Part shown: positions 22,675 through 32,143 of the stretch, in pieces
Layout: every line of letters starts with the position of its first letter
Numbering within the stretch: the stretch's first letter is position 1
Assembly (NCBI RefSeq): GCF_017312405.1
Contig: NZ_BLTG01000046.1
Location: 1 to 64,000, forward strand
Reading direction: 5' to 3'
DNA: 64,000 bases
Source: Mycobacterium sp. PO1
GTDB lineage: Bacteria; Actinomycetota; Actinomycetes; Mycobacteriales; Mycobacteriaceae
The notes under the pieces: model-generated
The model's database searches: none
What the model was told of the DNA's origin: nothing
The model's input: the letters and a program-made list of their open reading frames with translations, nothing else
Translations under genes and position numbers: made by a program

Positions 22675-23226
22675 GTGGCCACGCTGCCCGGCTTCGGCGA
22701 ATGGGCCGGGGCCGCCGCGGCCAACGCACTGTGTTTCGTCGGCTCATGGTTCTTCACCGCCGCGGCATGGGTGCAGCTGCAGTTGTCGGACCAGGCTGTC
22801 CGTGGCGAATGGTCCTCGGCTGCTGTGCAATTCATCGGAACAGTGTTGTTCAACGTCAGCACCGCCGCGGCGGTCTGGACGCACGCAGTGTCGGCGGAGC
22901 GCAGGTACGTCTGGGCGCCCGACGCCGCGGGATCGCTGGCTTTCCTGGTCAGTGCGGTGATCGGGTTGTCCGCCGTAGCCGCCGCCATCGGCTCGCTGGA
23001 TCTGCGTCGGCGGGAGTGGGCGGCTGCGGTGGTGAATCTCGTCGGTTGCCTCGCGTTCGCGGTGTCGGCGGTGGCCGCGCACGTGAGCCGCACCGGGGTC
23101 ACCGCCGACCAAAGGCTGGCGACCGCGGGCACATTCGTCGGCGCGCTCTGCTTCCTGGTCGCCGCTCTGATCGTGATGCCCCGACGCTCGGCAGGGCCCT
23201 CCGGCCACGGCCACGCGGCGTCCTGA
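22675..23226 (+). CDS. Multi-pass membrane protein, possibly YrhK-like; start uncertain
   Basis: From the GTG at 22675 the product is 183 aa with about five hydrophobic helices, e.g. ANALCFVGSWFFTAAAWVQL, AVQFIGTVLFNVSTAAAVW and TFVGALCFLVAALIVM. The repeated Gly-x-x-x-Phe/Ser helices recall the YrhK family, but this is only a resemblance. The frame stays open upstream, encoding LSRQCRLFVVGSSLFAVATL, which looks like genuine first-helix sequence. No ATG, GTG or TTG exists there, so translation may begin at a rare codon near 22618-22627 just after leuB (stop 22598). Function unknown. Confidence 0.6.
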   Translation: MATLPGFGEWAGAAAANALCFVGSWFFTAAAWVQLQLSDQAVRGEWSSAAVQFIGTVLFNVSTAAAVWTHAVSAERRYVWAPDAAGSLAFLVSAVIGLSAVAAAIGSLDLRRREWAAAVVNLVGCLAFAVSAVAAHVSRTGVTADQRLATAGTFVGALCFLVAALIVMPRRSAGPSGHGHAAS

Positions 23227-23290
23227 CGAGGAGAGCCGGCGTGACCGAGGGTGTTCCGGCGTCTGTGTACCCGGGGGACGGCCGCGGCGC

Positions 23291-24529
23291 TCAACCGCTG
23301 CGCGCAGAGCCCCGACGTTCGCCGACGCTCCTGGCGGGCACCGGTACCGCGGGGATGGCGAGAAGCGGAAAAATCGCGCACACCGCGAAAGCCACCGGGA
23401 ATCCGGCGATTCCGATGAGACCACCGAACAACGGCGGCGCGACGCCGGCGGTCAGCAACTGGCTGGTGTTCTGAGTGCCCAGCGCCCGTCCGCTCCAGAA
23501 CGGGCCTGCGTTCTCGGCGATGGCGGTGAATGCCAACCCGTTGTCCGACACCGTGATCACCGAGGCCGCCATCATCAGCGCGATGCTGACGGGGGAGTCG
23601 AGCGCGTCGGTCACGGCGAGCAGCACCATCGACATGGCCGCGGCGAGGGCGATGGCCCGGATCGGGCGAAGGCGGGCGGACACCACGTCACCGCTGCGGC
23701 GCAGCACCGAATCCGACCAGCGACCGGCGCCGACGCGGCCGGCTGCGCCCAGCAGCTGGGCCAGCATCACCAGCGTGCCGGCGGAACCGGGCGACCAGCC
23801 GCGCGCGTCGATCAGCCACACCAGGGTGAAGGTCCACACCAGCACCTGGGGCACGACGAGCAGCACCGACGCGAGGTGGATGCGCCACAGCATCGACGAT
23901 CCCCGGTAGGGGTTGGCCAGCTCGGTCGGATCGGCCTGTGACCGCGGCGGCCGAGGCGGATCGACGACGGCCACCGCGCACACCACTGCTGACGCCGCGC
24001 ACACGATTGCGGGGAACAGCAGCGCCGCCGAGATTCCGTGGGACTCCGCCAGGCGGGGGATGACCAGCGCGCCGACCCCCACTCCCAGCGGTTGGGCGGT
24101 CTGGCGGATTCCCATGACCAGGCCGCGCTGGCGGGCGTCGAACCACCCGACGACGAGCCGCCCGCTGGCCGAATTGCTGCTCGCCGCGGCCATGCCGCCC
24201 AGGAACAGGAAGGCTCCCACGGCGACGAGGGATTGCACTGAGGCTGCAGCGAAGGCCGCGGCTGCGGTCAAGACGGATCCGAGCGTGAGAACCAGGCGCT
24301 CACCGAACCGGTCTACGGCATAGCCCCATGCGATCAGCGTGACGACCATGCCGAGGCTGGGCAGAGACGACAGCAATGCGGCGGTCGCCAGGTCCAGCCC
24401 GCGCTCCGTCTGCAGCGTGGGAATCAGGAAAGCCACCCCGTTGATGAACACATTGGCGCACAGCGTGGTCACCAGGGCGATGACCAGCATCGAACAGCGT
24501 CGCAAGGAGCTGATCGTGTCGACGGCCAC
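23291..24529 (-). CDS. MFS transporter (Rv2994-like)
   Basis: A 412-residue major facilitator with twelve predicted helices. The A-motif-like loop between helices 2 and 3 is GYAVDRFGERLVL; helix 4-5 contains SGRLVVGWFDARQRGLVMGI and helix 11 GTQNTSQLLTAGVAPPLFGG. It resembles the actinobacterial transporters next to leuB in M. tuberculosis. Substrate unknown. The start is GTG at 24529; an internal ATG at codon 14 is possible. It is divergent from the FAH-family gene across 116 bp containing repeated GTCTCA boxes. Confidence 0.85.
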   Translation of the reverse strand: MAVDTISSLRRCSMLVIALVTTLCANVFINGVAFLIPTLQTERGLDLATAALLSSLPSLGMVVTLIAWGYAVDRFGERLVLTLGSVLTAAAAFAAASVQSLVAVGAFLFLGGMAAASSNSASGRLVVGWFDARQRGLVMGIRQTAQPLGVGVGALVIPRLAESHGISAALLFPAIVCAASAVVCAVAVVDPPRPPRSQADPTELANPYRGSSMLWRIHLASVLLVVPQVLVWTFTLVWLIDARGWSPGSAGTLVMLAQLLGAAGRVGAGRWSDSVLRRSGDVVSARLRPIRAIALAAAMSMVLLAVTDALDSPVSIALMMAASVITVSDNGLAFTAIAENAGPFWSGRALGTQNTSQLLTAGVAPPLFGGLIGIAGFPVAFAVCAIFPLLAIPAVPVPARSVGERRGSARSG

Positions 24530-24538
24530 GCCGCCATC

Positions 24539-24589
24539 GTCTCACAGCTGTCTCATCTGATTGAACACATGTCTCAAAATGTGGGAGAC
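24539..24589. promoter_or_regulatory. Phased GTCTCA boxes between divergent genes
   Basis: Direct repeats of GTCTCA start at 24539, 24550 and 24571, i.e. 11 and 21 bp apart (one and two helical turns), with a reverse-orientation GAGAC at 24585-24589. They lie between the MFS gene (minus) and the FAH-family gene (plus) and look like a multi-site regulator-binding region. The regulator is unknown. Confidence 0.4.
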
Positions 24590-24645
24590 GCGTGGCTGAC
24601 CGGCCACCGGGCCCGGGCATCGCGGCAGGGCACTAGGCTGAAGAC

Positions 24646-25434
24646 ATGCGTCTCGGCCGAATCGCCAGCCCCGACGGGGTCGCCTTCGTCAGCATCGAAG
24701 GCCCCCCCGACCAGCCGGGCGAGGCGATCGCGCGCGAGATCGCCGAGCACCCGTTCGGTGCGCCCACCTTCACCGGACGCCAGTGGCCGCTCGCCGACAC
24801 CCGGCTGCTCGCCCCGATTCTGGCCAGCAAGGTCGTCTGCATGGGCAAGAACTACGCCGCTCACATCGAGGAGATGGGCGGCGGCACCTTCGAGGACCCG
24901 ATCATCTTCCTCAAACCCAACACGTCGATCATCGGACCCAACACCGCGATCCAACTTCCGGCTGACGCGCATCCGGTGCACTTCGAAGGCGAACTGGCTG
25001 CGGTCATCGGCCGCCCGTGCAAGGACGTGCCGGCCGCCCGCGCCGCCGAGAACATCCTGGGCTACACGATCGCCAACGACGTCTCGGCGCGCGACCAGCA
25101 GAAAAAGGACGGTCAGTGGATGCGCGCGAAAGGCCACGACACGTTCTGCCCGGTCGGGCCGTGGATCGTCACCGATGTCGACCCGGCCGACCTCGAGCTG
25201 CGCACGGAGGTCAACGGCGAGGTCAAGCAGCGTTCCCGGACCTCGTTGATGATCCATGACATCGGCGCCATCGTCGAATGGATCTCGCGGGTGATGACGC
25301 TGCTACCCGGTGACCTGATCTTGACCGGAACTCCTGAGGGTGTGGCCCCCATCGAGGACGGCGACACCGTCAGCATCACCGTCGAGGGCATCGGCACCCT
25401 TTCCAATCCTGTTGTGCGCAAAGGACACAAGTGA
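24646..25434 (+). CDS. Fumarylacetoacetate hydrolase family protein (Rv2993c-like)
   Basis: A 262-residue metal-dependent enzyme of the FAH superfamily, which hydrolyses, decarboxylates or isomerises beta-keto acids. The signatures are [31 protein letters not shown], the metal ligands in [12 protein letters not shown] (E-x-E pattern) with the later DVSARDQQ, and the C-terminal [15 protein letters not shown]. Homologues are often annotated 2-hydroxyhepta-2,4-diene-1,7-dioate isomerase, but the real substrate is uncertain. ATG at 24646; the stop overlaps the gltX GTG by 4 bp, a conserved pairing in mycobacteria. Confidence 0.9.
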   Translation: MRLGRIASPDGVAFVSIEGPPDQPGEAIAREIAEHPFGAPTFTGRQWPLADTRLLAPILASKVVCMGKNYAAHIEEMGGGTFEDPIIFLKPNTSIIGPNTAIQLPADAHPVHFEGELAAVIGRPCKDVPAARAAENILGYTIANDVSARDQQKKDGQWMRAKGHDTFCPVGPWIVTDVDPADLELRTEVNGEVKQRSRTSLMIHDIGAIVEWISRVMTLLPGDLILTGTPEGVAPIEDGDTVSITVEGIGTLSNPVVRKGHK

Positions 25435-26906
25435 CCACCAGAGTCAGATTCTGCCCCTCACCGACCGGTACGCCGCATGTCGGGCTCATTCGCACCGCCT
25501 TGTTCAACTGGGCATACGCGCGACACACGGGCGGGACGTTCGTGTTCCGCATCGAGGACACCGATTCTCAGCGGGACAGCGAGGACAGCTATCTGGCTCT
25601 GCTGGATGCGCTGCGCTGGCTCGGTCTGGACTGGGATGAGGGGCCCGAGGTCGGCGGACCCTACGGCCCCTATCGACAGTCGCAGCGCCGCGACATCTAC
25701 ACCGATGTGATCCAGCGGTTGCTCGACACCGGTGAGGCGTACGAGGCGTTCTCCACCGCCGAGGAGGTCGAGGCGCGGCACCTGGCGGCGGGGCGCAGCC
25801 CCAAACTGGGCTACGACAACTATGACCGCACGCTGACCGACGAGCAGCGTGCGGCCTTCCGGGCCGAGGGACGCCGGCCGGTGGTGCGGCTGCGCATGCC
25901 CGACGAAGACATGACGTGGCAGGATCTGGTCCGCGGGGAGACCACGTTCCCAGCGGGCTCGATTCCCGACTTCGCGTTGACCCGGGGTAACGGAGAACCG
26001 TTGTACACGTTGGTCAATCCGGTGGACGACGCGTTGATGAGGATCACCCACGTCCTGCGTGGTGAAGACCTGCTTCCGTCGACGCCCCGCCAGCTGGCGC
26101 TGTATGCGGCTCTGACCCGCCTGGGCGTGGCCGAGGCGACCCCCCGATTCGCTCACCTGCCCTCGGTGCTGGGTGACGGGAACAAGAAGCTGTCCAAGCG
26201 CGACCCGCAGTCCAACCTGTTCCTGCACCGCGAGCGCGGATTCATCCCCGAAGGCCTGCTCAATTACCTTGCTCTGCTGGGCTGGTCGATCGCCGACGAC
26301 CGGGACGTGTTCAGCCTCGAGGAGATGGTCGCCGCCTTCGATGTCGCCGACGTCAACTCCAACCCGGCCCGTTTCGACCAGAAGAAGGCCGACGCGCTCA
26401 ACGCCGAACACATCAGGCTGCTGGCCCCGGCCGAGTTCGAACGCCGGCTGGCCGAGTACTTCGCAGCTCACGGCCACGACACCGGTCTCGATGAGGCCCA
26501 GTTCGCGGAGGCCGCGCAGTTGGTGCAGACCCGCATCGTCGTGCTCTCGGATGCCTGGGATCTGCTGAAATTCCTCAGCGACGCGCAGTTCAGCCTCGAC
26601 GAGAAGTCAGCGGGCAAGGAGCTCAAAGAGGCGGCGGTGCCGGTGCTGACGGCTGCGCTGGGGGCACTGGAGGACGTGCCGCGGTGGGAGACCACCGAGA
26701 TCGAGGCGGCGCTCAAGACGGCGTTGATCGACGGCTTGGAGCTCAAACCACGCAAGGCGTTCGGACCGGTCAGGGTCGCCGCGACCGGCTCCTCGGTCAG
26801 CCCGCCGCTGTTCGAATCGCTGGCGCTGCTGGGCCGCGATCGCAGCCTGGCGCGCCTGCGCGCCGGCCGGGACCACGCCGCTGCGTCGGCACCGGCGGAG
26901 GCGTGA
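25431..26906 (+). CDS. gltX: Glutamate--tRNA ligase
   Basis: Charges tRNA-Glu and, where GlnRS is absent, also tRNA-Gln with glutamate. The 491-residue class I synthetase has the HIGH-equivalent in [20 protein letters not shown], the KMSKS-equivalent KLSKRD, and a C-terminal anticodon-binding helical domain. GTG at 25431 is coupled to the preceding gene. It is followed by tRNA-Gln and tRNA-Glu genes, its probable substrates, while gatCAB in the same window converts Glu-tRNA(Gln) to Gln-tRNA(Gln). Confidence 0.96.
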   Translation: MTTRVRFCPSPTGTPHVGLIRTALFNWAYARHTGGTFVFRIEDTDSQRDSEDSYLALLDALRWLGLDWDEGPEVGGPYGPYRQSQRRDIYTDVIQRLLDTGEAYEAFSTAEEVEARHLAAGRSPKLGYDNYDRTLTDEQRAAFRAEGRRPVVRLRMPDEDMTWQDLVRGETTFPAGSIPDFALTRGNGEPLYTLVNPVDDALMRITHVLRGEDLLPSTPRQLALYAALTRLGVAEATPRFAHLPSVLGDGNKKLSKRDPQSNLFLHRERGFIPEGLLNYLALLGWSIADDRDVFSLEEMVAAFDVADVNSNPARFDQKKADALNAEHIRLLAPAEFERRLAEYFAAHGHDTGLDEAQFAEAAQLVQTRIVVLSDAWDLLKFLSDAQFSLDEKSAGKELKEAAVPVLTAALGALEDVPRWETTEIEAALKTALIDGLELKPRKAFGPVRVAATGSSVSPPLFESLALLGRDRSLARLRAGRDHAAASAPAEA

Positions 26907-27024
26907 AAAACCACCGCAGAATCTTTGGTAGTCTGCTCGTCGGCCCGCAATGCGGCGCTCCACGGATCCACCGGGGTGCGTCGAGGCCGAAAATAGCTTG
27001 TGACCAGCGGTGACAAGCAGCCAA

Positions 27025-27096
27025 TGGGGTATGGTGTAATTGGCAACACAGCTGATTCTGGTTCAGCCATTCTAGGTTCGAGTCCTGGTACCCCAG
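27025..27096 (+). tRNA. tRNA-Gln (anticodon CTG)
   Basis: A 72-base cloverleaf. The acceptor TGGGGTA pairs with TACCCCA, G is the discriminator, the anticodon stem GCTGA/TCAGC encloses loop TTCTGGT with anticodon CTG at 27058-27060, and the T-loop is GGTTCGAGTCC. CCA is not encoded. It follows gltX by 118 bp. Confidence 0.95.
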
Positions 27097-27160
27097 CGAG
27101 ACAACGAGATTAGGTCAGCGTTCTCGGCTGAGTTATGCTGACCGTCCGAAACGAGTTCTA

Positions 27161-27233
27161 GCCCCCGTCGTCTAGCGGCCTAGGACGCCGCCCTCTCACG
27201 GCGGTAGCGTGGGTTCGAATCCCATCGGGGGTA
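27161..27233 (+). tRNA. tRNA-Glu (anticodon CTC)
   Basis: A 73-base cloverleaf. The acceptor GCCCCCG pairs with CGGGGGT (G-U at the end), the anticodon stem CCGCC/GGCGG has anticodon CTC at 27195-27197, and the T-arm is GTGGGTTCGAATCCCAT. CCA follows in the genome at 27234-27236. It sits 64 bp after tRNA-Gln. Confidence 0.95.
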
Positions 27234-27243
27234 CCAGTCACCG

Positions 27244-27269
27244 ACTCCGGACCGAATGCGGTCCGGAGT
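27244..27269 (+). terminator. Terminator hairpin after tRNA-Glu
   Basis: A perfect 10-bp inverted repeat, ACTCCGGACC (27244-27253) and GGTCCGGAGT (27260-27269), with a GAATGC loop, followed by TTCGTGCTTTC. It ends the tRNA transcription unit. The next 130 bp contain decayed GGGGCCCTT/GCGAGG repeats and no gene. Confidence 0.75.
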
Positions 27270-27403
27270 TTCGTGCTTTCCGGGGCCCTTTCTCGTGAGG
27301 CGAGGCCCTTCGTGAGCGGCTCGTATCCAATCGGTTTCTCGCCGTCTTCTCGGGGCCCTCCTTTGCGAGGCCGCCTTTTGGCGAGGTCGTCGTGCCCGTC
27401 GTG

Positions 27404-28105
27404 TCACAGACGGCGGGTGAGCGCCTCTGCGGCGGCCACCAGGTCCGCGGCCCACCGTGCCCCCGGCCGGCGGCCGATCCGGTCGATCGGACCCGACACC
27501 GACACCGCCGCGATGACGACACCGCGGGCGTCGCGGACCGGCGCTGAGACGCTGGCCACACCCGGCTCGCGTTCGGCCACACTCTGGGCCCAACCGCGCT
27601 TGCGGACCTCGGCCAGTGTGCGATCGCTGAAGGTTGCCCCCGGTAGCACCGCATGCTGGGTCGCAGTGTCGGCGTAGGCGAGCAGCACCTTGGCACCCGA
27701 CCCGGCGGTCATCGGCAGCCGGGTCCCGACGGGCACGGTGTCGCGCAGCCCTGCCGGGGGTTCGAGCGCCGCCACACAGATCCGGGAGGTGCCCTCGCGC
27801 CGGTACAACTGCACGCTCTCTCCGGTCAGCTCCCGCAGGCGCGGCAGCACCGAAGCGCCCGCGGCGAGCAGCGGATCTTTGACGTGGCGGGCCAGTTCGG
27901 TGACCGCGGGCCCGATGTGCCACTGGCCGTCGCCGCCGCGGGCCAGCAGTCGATGGGTTTCCAAGCCGACGGCCAAGCGGTGCGCAGTGGCCCGCGGGAG
28001 GTCGGTCCGCTCGCACAGATCGGCAAGACCGCACGGTGAGTCCGCGACGGCATGAAGAACGCTCATCGCTTTGTCCAGCACGCCGATGCCGCTATCCTGT
28101 CTCAC
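27404..28105 (-). CDS. IclR family transcriptional regulator (leuCD-linked)
   Basis: A 233-residue regulator with an N-terminal winged helix-turn-helix ([20 protein letters not shown], about residues 26-45) and a C-terminal IclR effector domain ([44 protein letters not shown]). It is divergent from leuC with 38 bp between the starts, the arrangement of LtbR/NdgR-type regulators that control leucine genes in Corynebacterium and Streptomyces. The GTG start at 28105 lies inside the left arm of the operator, so it is probably autoregulated. The effector is not visible. Confidence 0.88.
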   Translation of the reverse strand: MRQDSGIGVLDKAMSVLHAVADSPCGLADLCERTDLPRATAHRLAVGLETHRLLARGGDGQWHIGPAVTELARHVKDPLLAAGASVLPRLRELTGESVQLYRREGTSRICVAALEPPAGLRDTVPVGTRLPMTAGSGAKVLLAYADTATQHAVLPGATFSDRTLAEVRKRGWAQSVAEREPGVASVSAPVRDARGVVIAAVSVSGPIDRIGRRPGARWAADLVAAAEALTRRL

Positions 28106-28135
28106 AAGGAGATACTGTCGTCCCAGATTGTGAGA
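28100..28135. promoter_or_regulatory. Inverted-repeat operator between IclR gene and leuC
   Basis: TCTCACAA (28100-28107) and TTGTGAGA (28128-28135) are exact reverse complements spaced by 20 bp. The left arm contains the GTG start of the IclR gene; the right arm ends 8 bp before the leuC ATG. Binding would block both genes. Confidence 0.65.
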
Positions 28136-28143
28136 TAGTCAAG

Positions 28144-29589
28144 ATGGCCCTCGCGCACCAGCCCCGCACCATGGCCGAAAAGGTGTGGAACGACCATGTC
28201 GTCGTTCCTGGAACCGGAGAGGGCGGGGCACGTCAACCCGACCTCATCTACATCGACCTGCATCTGGTTCACGAGGTGACCAGCCCGCAGGCCTTCGACG
28301 GGCTGCGGCTCGCCGGTCGTCCCGTGCGCCGCCCGGACCTGACGATCGCGACCGAAGACCACAATGTGCCGACCGTCGACATCGACAAGCCGATCGTGGA
28401 TCCGGTTTCTCGCACTCAGGTCGAGACGCTGCGCCGCAACTGCGACGAGTTCGGCATCCGGCTGCACCCGATGGGCGACGCCGAGCAGGGCATCGTGCAC
28501 ATCATCGGTCCGCAGCTCGGGTTGACCCAGCCCGGGATGACGGTGGTCTGTGGCGACAGCCACACCTCCACCCACGGCGCCTTCGGTGCGCTTGCCATGG
28601 GTATCGGCACATCCGAGGTCGAGCACGTGCTCGCGACCCAGACGCTGCCGCTGCGGCCGTTCAAGACCATGGCGGTCAACGTCGACGGCCAGCTTCCCCC
28701 GGGCGTCAGCGCCAAAGACATCATCCTGGCCGTCATCGCCAAGATCGGCACCGGCGGTGGGCAGGGCCACGTGATCGAATACCGCGGCACCGCCATCGAA
28801 TCGCTGTCGATGGAAGGCCGGATGACGATCTGCAACATGAGCATCGAAGCCGGCGCCCGGGCGGGCATGGTCGCCCCCGACGAGACCACCTTCGAGTTCC
28901 TGCGGGGTCGCCCCCACGCGCCTGAGGGCGCCGCCTGGGACACCGCGGTCGAAGCGTGGAGTCGGCTGCGCACCGACGACGGCGCCGAATTCGACACCGA
29001 GGTCTACCTCGACGCGTCGACGCTGAGTCCGTTCGTGACGTGGGGGACGAATCCCGGGCAGGGCGTACCGCTGGCGGGTTCGGTACCGGACCCGGAACTG
29101 ATGCTCGACGAGGGAGAGCGCCAGTCTGCCGAGAAGGCGTTGGCCTACATGGACCTTCGTCCGGGAATGGCGATGCGCGACATCGCCGTCGACACGGTGT
29201 TCGTCGGGTCCTGCACCAACGGACGGATCGAGGATCTGCGTGTCGTCGCCGACGTACTGCGGGGCCGCCGTGTCGCCGACGGGGTTCGGATGCTGGTGGT
29301 GCCCGGATCGATGCGCGTGCGCGCCCAAGCCGAAGCCGAAGGGCTGGGCGAGGTGTTCACCGCGGCCGGGGCCGAGTGGCGGCAGGCGGGGTGCTCGATG
29401 TGCTTGGGAATGAACCCCGATCAGCTCTCGCCGGGCCAGCGCTGCGCGTCCACGTCCAACCGGAACTTCGAAGGCCGGCAGGGCAAGGGCGGCCGCACCC
29501 ATCTGGTTTCGCCCGCGGTCGCGGCCGCGACCGCGGTCCGTGGCACCCTGTCCTCGCCTGCCGATCTGCCCGCGGCCCCGGCCCGCTGA
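28144..29589 (+). CDS. leuC: 3-isopropylmalate dehydratase large subunit
   Basis: Aconitase-family [4Fe-4S] enzyme that isomerises 2- to 3-isopropylmalate in leucine synthesis, with LeuD. The 481-residue subunit shows [20 protein letters not shown], the cluster ligands in [15 protein letters not shown] and [12 protein letters not shown], and [18 protein letters not shown] at 28144 lies almost immediately after the operator with no evident ribosome-binding site, suggesting a very short or leaderless 5' end. leuD follows after 50 bp. Confidence 0.97.
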   Translation: MALAHQPRTMAEKVWNDHVVVPGTGEGGARQPDLIYIDLHLVHEVTSPQAFDGLRLAGRPVRRPDLTIATEDHNVPTVDIDKPIVDPVSRTQVETLRRNCDEFGIRLHPMGDAEQGIVHIIGPQLGLTQPGMTVVCGDSHTSTHGAFGALAMGIGTSEVEHVLATQTLPLRPFKTMAVNVDGQLPPGVSAKDIILAVIAKIGTGGGQGHVIEYRGTAIESLSMEGRMTICNMSIEAGARAGMVAPDETTFEFLRGRPHAPEGAAWDTAVEAWSRLRTDDGAEFDTEVYLDASTLSPFVTWGTNPGQGVPLAGSVPDPELMLDEGERQSAEKALAYMDLRPGMAMRDIAVDTVFVGSCTNGRIEDLRVVADVLRGRRVADGVRMLVVPGSMRVRAQAEAEGLGEVFTAAGAEWRQAGCSMCLGMNPDQLSPGQRCASTSNRNFEGRQGKGGRTHLVSPAVAAATAVRGTLSSPADLPAAPAR

Positions 29590-29639
29590 ACCCCAGAGCC
29601 ACCCGAGCCCCGAGCCCCGAGAATCCTCAGGAGACCCCG

Positions 29640-30233
29640 ATGGAAGCTTTCCGCACCCACACCGGCATCGGCGTTCCGCTGCGGCGGTCCAACGTCGACA
29701 CCGACCAGATCATCCCCGCGGTGTACTTGAAGCGCGTCACCCGAACGGGATTCGAGGACGGCCTGTTCGCCGCCTGGCGCACCGACCCCTCCTTCATCTT
29801 GAATCAGGCCCCCTTCGACAACGGCTCGGTGTTGGTCGCGGGCCCGGACTTCGGAACCGGATCCTCCCGCGAACACGCGGTGTGGGCGCTCATGGACTTC
29901 GGATTCCGGGTCGTCATCTCGTCGCGATTCGCCGACATCTTCCGCGGCAATGCCGGCAAGGCAGGTCTGCTGGCGGCCGAAGTCGCCCAGGATGATGTGG
30001 AATTGTTGTGGAAGCTGATCGAGCAACAGCCCGGGTTGGAAATTGGTGTAAATCTTCAAGATCGAACGGTGACCGCAGGAACGGTCGTGGTGCCGTTCAA
30101 CATTGACGACTACACCGCCTGGCGGCTGCTCGAAGGACTCGACGATATAGGCCTTACGCTGCGGAAACTCGACGAAATCGAGGAATATGAAAGCAGCCGT
30201 CCGGACTGGAAACCGCGCACCCTGCCGGCCTGA
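29640..30233 (+). CDS. leuD: 3-isopropylmalate dehydratase small subunit
   Basis: Swivelling domain partner of LeuC (197 aa). Motifs: the N-terminal [40 protein letters not shown] and [21 protein letters not shown] at 29640. The operon probably ends at the imperfect hairpin downstream. No gene lies between here and hupB (201 bp). Confidence 0.96.
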   Translation: MEAFRTHTGIGVPLRRSNVDTDQIIPAVYLKRVTRTGFEDGLFAAWRTDPSFILNQAPFDNGSVLVAGPDFGTGSSREHAVWALMDFGFRVVISSRFADIFRGNAGKAGLLAAEVAQDDVELLWKLIEQQPGLEIGVNLQDRTVTAGTVVVPFNIDDYTAWRLLEGLDDIGLTLRKLDEIEEYESSRPDWKPRTLPA

Positions 30234-30264
30234 CGACGGCCTTCGCAGAGGCGAATTCCGGACG

Positions 30265-30290
30265 CCGCAAGGCCCTTTTGAGGCCTTCGG
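30265..30290 (+). terminator. Possible terminator after leuD
   Basis: AAGGCC (30269-30274) and GGCCTT (30282-30287) pair with a seven-base loop CTTTTGA and extend by CCG/CGG with one bulged C. There is no T run, so this may be a weak terminator or a leader structure of hupB. Confidence 0.4.
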
Positions 30291-30434
30291 TAGGAGGTCA
30301 AGCGCAGCAATCGGATTGAAAAAAGTTCGCTGGCTTGGCCTGAAATTGCGCGTGGCTCTTGGAAATCAGCAGGCAATGGGTTTACCGTGTCCACTAGTCG
30401 GCCCAAGTAGGGCCACTGGTTTCGGAGGTTTTGC

Positions 30435-31085
30435 ATGAATAAAGCAGAGCTCATCGACGTACTCACGGAGAAAATGGGCTCGGATCGTCGGCAGGCCACC
30501 GCTGCGGTGGAGAATGTCGTCGACACCATCGTCCGTGCGGTGCACAAGGGTGACAGCGTGACGATCACCGGCTTCGGTGTTTTCGAGCAGCGCCGTCGCG
30601 CCGCCCGCGTGGCGCGCAACCCGCGCACCGGTGAGACGGTGAAGGTCAAGCCCACATCCGTTCCGGCGTTCCGGCCCGGTGCTCAGTTCAAGGCCGTTGT
30701 GTCTGGCGCGCAGAAGCTTCCGGCGGACGGTCCGGCCGTCAAGCGCGGCGTGACCGCGACGACCGCGCGGAAGGCCGCGAAGAAGGCTCCGGCGAAGAAG
30801 TCCGCTGCGAAGAAGGCTCCGGCCAAGAAGGCTCCGGCCAAGAAGGCCACCGCCGCCAAGAAGGCTCCGGCTGCCAAGAAGGCTCCGGCCAAGAAGGCCA
30901 CCGCCGCCAAGAAGGCTCCGGCTGCCAAGAAGGCTCCGGCCAAGAAGGCCACCGCCGCCAAGAAGGCTCCGGCTGCCAAGAAGGCTCCGGCGAAGAAGGC
31001 CGCGGCCAAGGCTCCCGCCAAGAAGGCTCCGGCCAAGAAGGCCACGGCCGCCAAGAAGGCGCCCGCCAAGCGCGGTCGCCGGTAG
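30435..31085 (+). CDS. hupB: DNA-binding protein HU homologue HupB with Lys/Ala tail
   Basis: Nucleoid protein of 216 aa. Residues 1-90 are a canonical HU domain ([34 protein letters not shown], the DNA-gripping arm [20 protein letters not shown]). The mycobacteria-specific C-terminus is about 110 residues of Lys, Ala and Pro (AKKAPAKK units), which condenses DNA and is heavily modified in relatives. Ribosome-binding site GGAGG precedes ATG 30435. Three 51-bp units are tandemly repeated in the tail, so its length may vary between strains. Confidence 0.96.
   Translation: MNKAELIDVLTEKMGSDRRQATAAVENVVDTIVRAVHKGDSVTITGFGVFEQRRRAARVARNPRTGETVKVKPTSVPAFRPGAQFKAVVSGAQKLPADGPAVKRGVTATTARKAAKKAPAKKSAAKKAPAKKAPAKKATAAKKAPAAKKAPAKKATAAKKAPAAKKAPAKKATAAKKAPAAKKAPAKKAAAKAPAKKAPAKKATAAKKAPAKRGRR
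30846..30998 (+). repeat. 51-bp tandem repeat in hupB (three copies)
   Basis: Copies start at 30846, 30897 and 30948 and encode the 17-residue unit [17 protein letters not shown]. The first two are identical; the third differs by one base near its end. The unit is in frame, so gain or loss alters only tail length. Confidence 0.85.
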
Positions 31086-31098
31086 TCAGTTCTCGAAT

Positions 31099-31129
31099 TT
31101 CGCCGCGGGTCGACACGACCCGCGGCGAA
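31099..31129. terminator. Bidirectional terminator between hupB and mutT1
   Basis: A perfect 14-bp inverted repeat, TTCGCCGCGGGTCG (31099-31112) and CGACCCGCGGCGAA (31116-31129), with a 3-base loop. It lies between the convergent ends of hupB and mutT1 and can act for both. Confidence 0.75.
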
Positions 31130-31177
31130 TTCGTGTGCCGGGCGCTCGGCCGGCACGGGTTGAATTCAATTGTGCGG

Positions 31178-32107
31178 TTACTTCTTCGGTGGGAGCGCCG
31201 TGTCGATGTGGTCGGCGGCGATCAGTCGCCCGTCGACAAGCGACATCACCCAGGTGCTGCCCTTGCGGTTGCCGGCCTGACCGGGGCGGACCCCGTCGCG
31301 CTTGCACCACCAGTCCACGAGGCCCGGAATGACCTTTCCCTGACTGCAGATCACCGGGGTGGCTGACGAGGCCGCGATGTCGAGGATGCGTTCGTGCGCG
31401 GCGTCGCGATCGCTCTTGTAGGCCTCCTCGGTCAACGAGGTCTCGGCGCGGATCGTCGCACCCAGTTCTTCGGCCAGCGGGTCGAGCGTCTGCTGACAGC
31501 GCACCCGGTCCGCGGCGAACAGTTCCTCGGCGCCGAAGGCCAACAGCTGACCGATCAACGATTCCGCCTGCGCACGACCGTGCTTGTCCAACGGACGCAG
31601 GCGATCGTCGCCGACGAAGCGGGACTTGCTGCCGGCGGTGGCGTGCCTGACGATCAGTACCGACCGGGTGTCGGCGGGTGCGGCCAGGAACCGGCTGACG
31701 ACGTCACGGTCATGCGGATACTGCAATTCGGACATCGCCTGGTGTGCCGGAAGCCACTTCAGCTCGTCCACCTCGTCGTTGGCCCTGAACTCGCCGTGCA
31801 GGTGCCGAGCCGCCCAGTACCGGACCTGCTTGGCGCCCTGGGGAACCGAATAGTGCACGGTGGCGAGTTGCCGCCCCAGCCTGGCGCGGAAGCCCGTCTC
31901 CTCTTCGATCTCGCGCGCGGCCGCGATCGGTTCGTTCTCACCCGGGTCGACCTTGCCCTTGGGCAGCGACCAGTCGTCGTATCGGGGACGATGGATGATC
32001 GCGATCTCCGGCGTCTCGTCACGCGGGCCGGGACGCCACACCACTGCGCCCGCAGCCCGGATCGTCTTCGTGTCCGAAATCGGATCCGGCGATGTCGCCT
32101 TCGGCAA
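31178..32107 (-). CDS. mutT1: MutT1-type Nudix hydrolase with histidine phosphatase domain
   Basis: Two-domain sanitising enzyme of 309 aa. The N-terminal Nudix domain carries the box from Gly51 to Gly72 with REIEEETG, and the C-terminal histidine-phosphatase domain begins at RHATAG (Arg154-His155). In mycobacteria MutT1 hydrolyses 8-oxo-GTP/8-oxo-dGTP and diadenosine polyphosphates, preventing mutation. The start is TTG at 32107, supported by AGGAG six bases upstream; no ATG or GTG fits. It is downstream of ppk1 (36-bp gap), likely one operon, as in M. tuberculosis. Confidence 0.93.
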   Translation of the reverse strand: MPKATSPDPISDTKTIRAAGAVVWRPGPRDETPEIAIIHRPRYDDWSLPKGKVDPGENEPIAAAREIEEETGFRARLGRQLATVHYSVPQGAKQVRYWAARHLHGEFRANDEVDELKWLPAHQAMSELQYPHDRDVVSRFLAAPADTRSVLIVRHATAGSKSRFVGDDRLRPLDKHGRAQAESLIGQLLAFGAEELFAADRVRCQQTLDPLAEELGATIRAETSLTEEAYKSDRDAAHERILDIAASSATPVICSQGKVIPGLVDWWCKRDGVRPGQAGNRKGSTWVMSLVDGRLIAADHIDTALPPKK

Positions 32108-32143
32108 CTCAGCTCCTGCGGGTCGTCACGGTCCTGGCGGTGC

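Noticed and set aside
27025..27240. Phage or island integration at the tRNA genes
   Set aside because: No integrase, no duplicated tRNA end and no change in composition are seen; only weak repeats follow.
30846..30998. Possible CRISPR or mobile repeat in hupB
   Set aside because: The 51-bp units are adjacent without spacers and encode the expected Lys/Ala tail of HupB.
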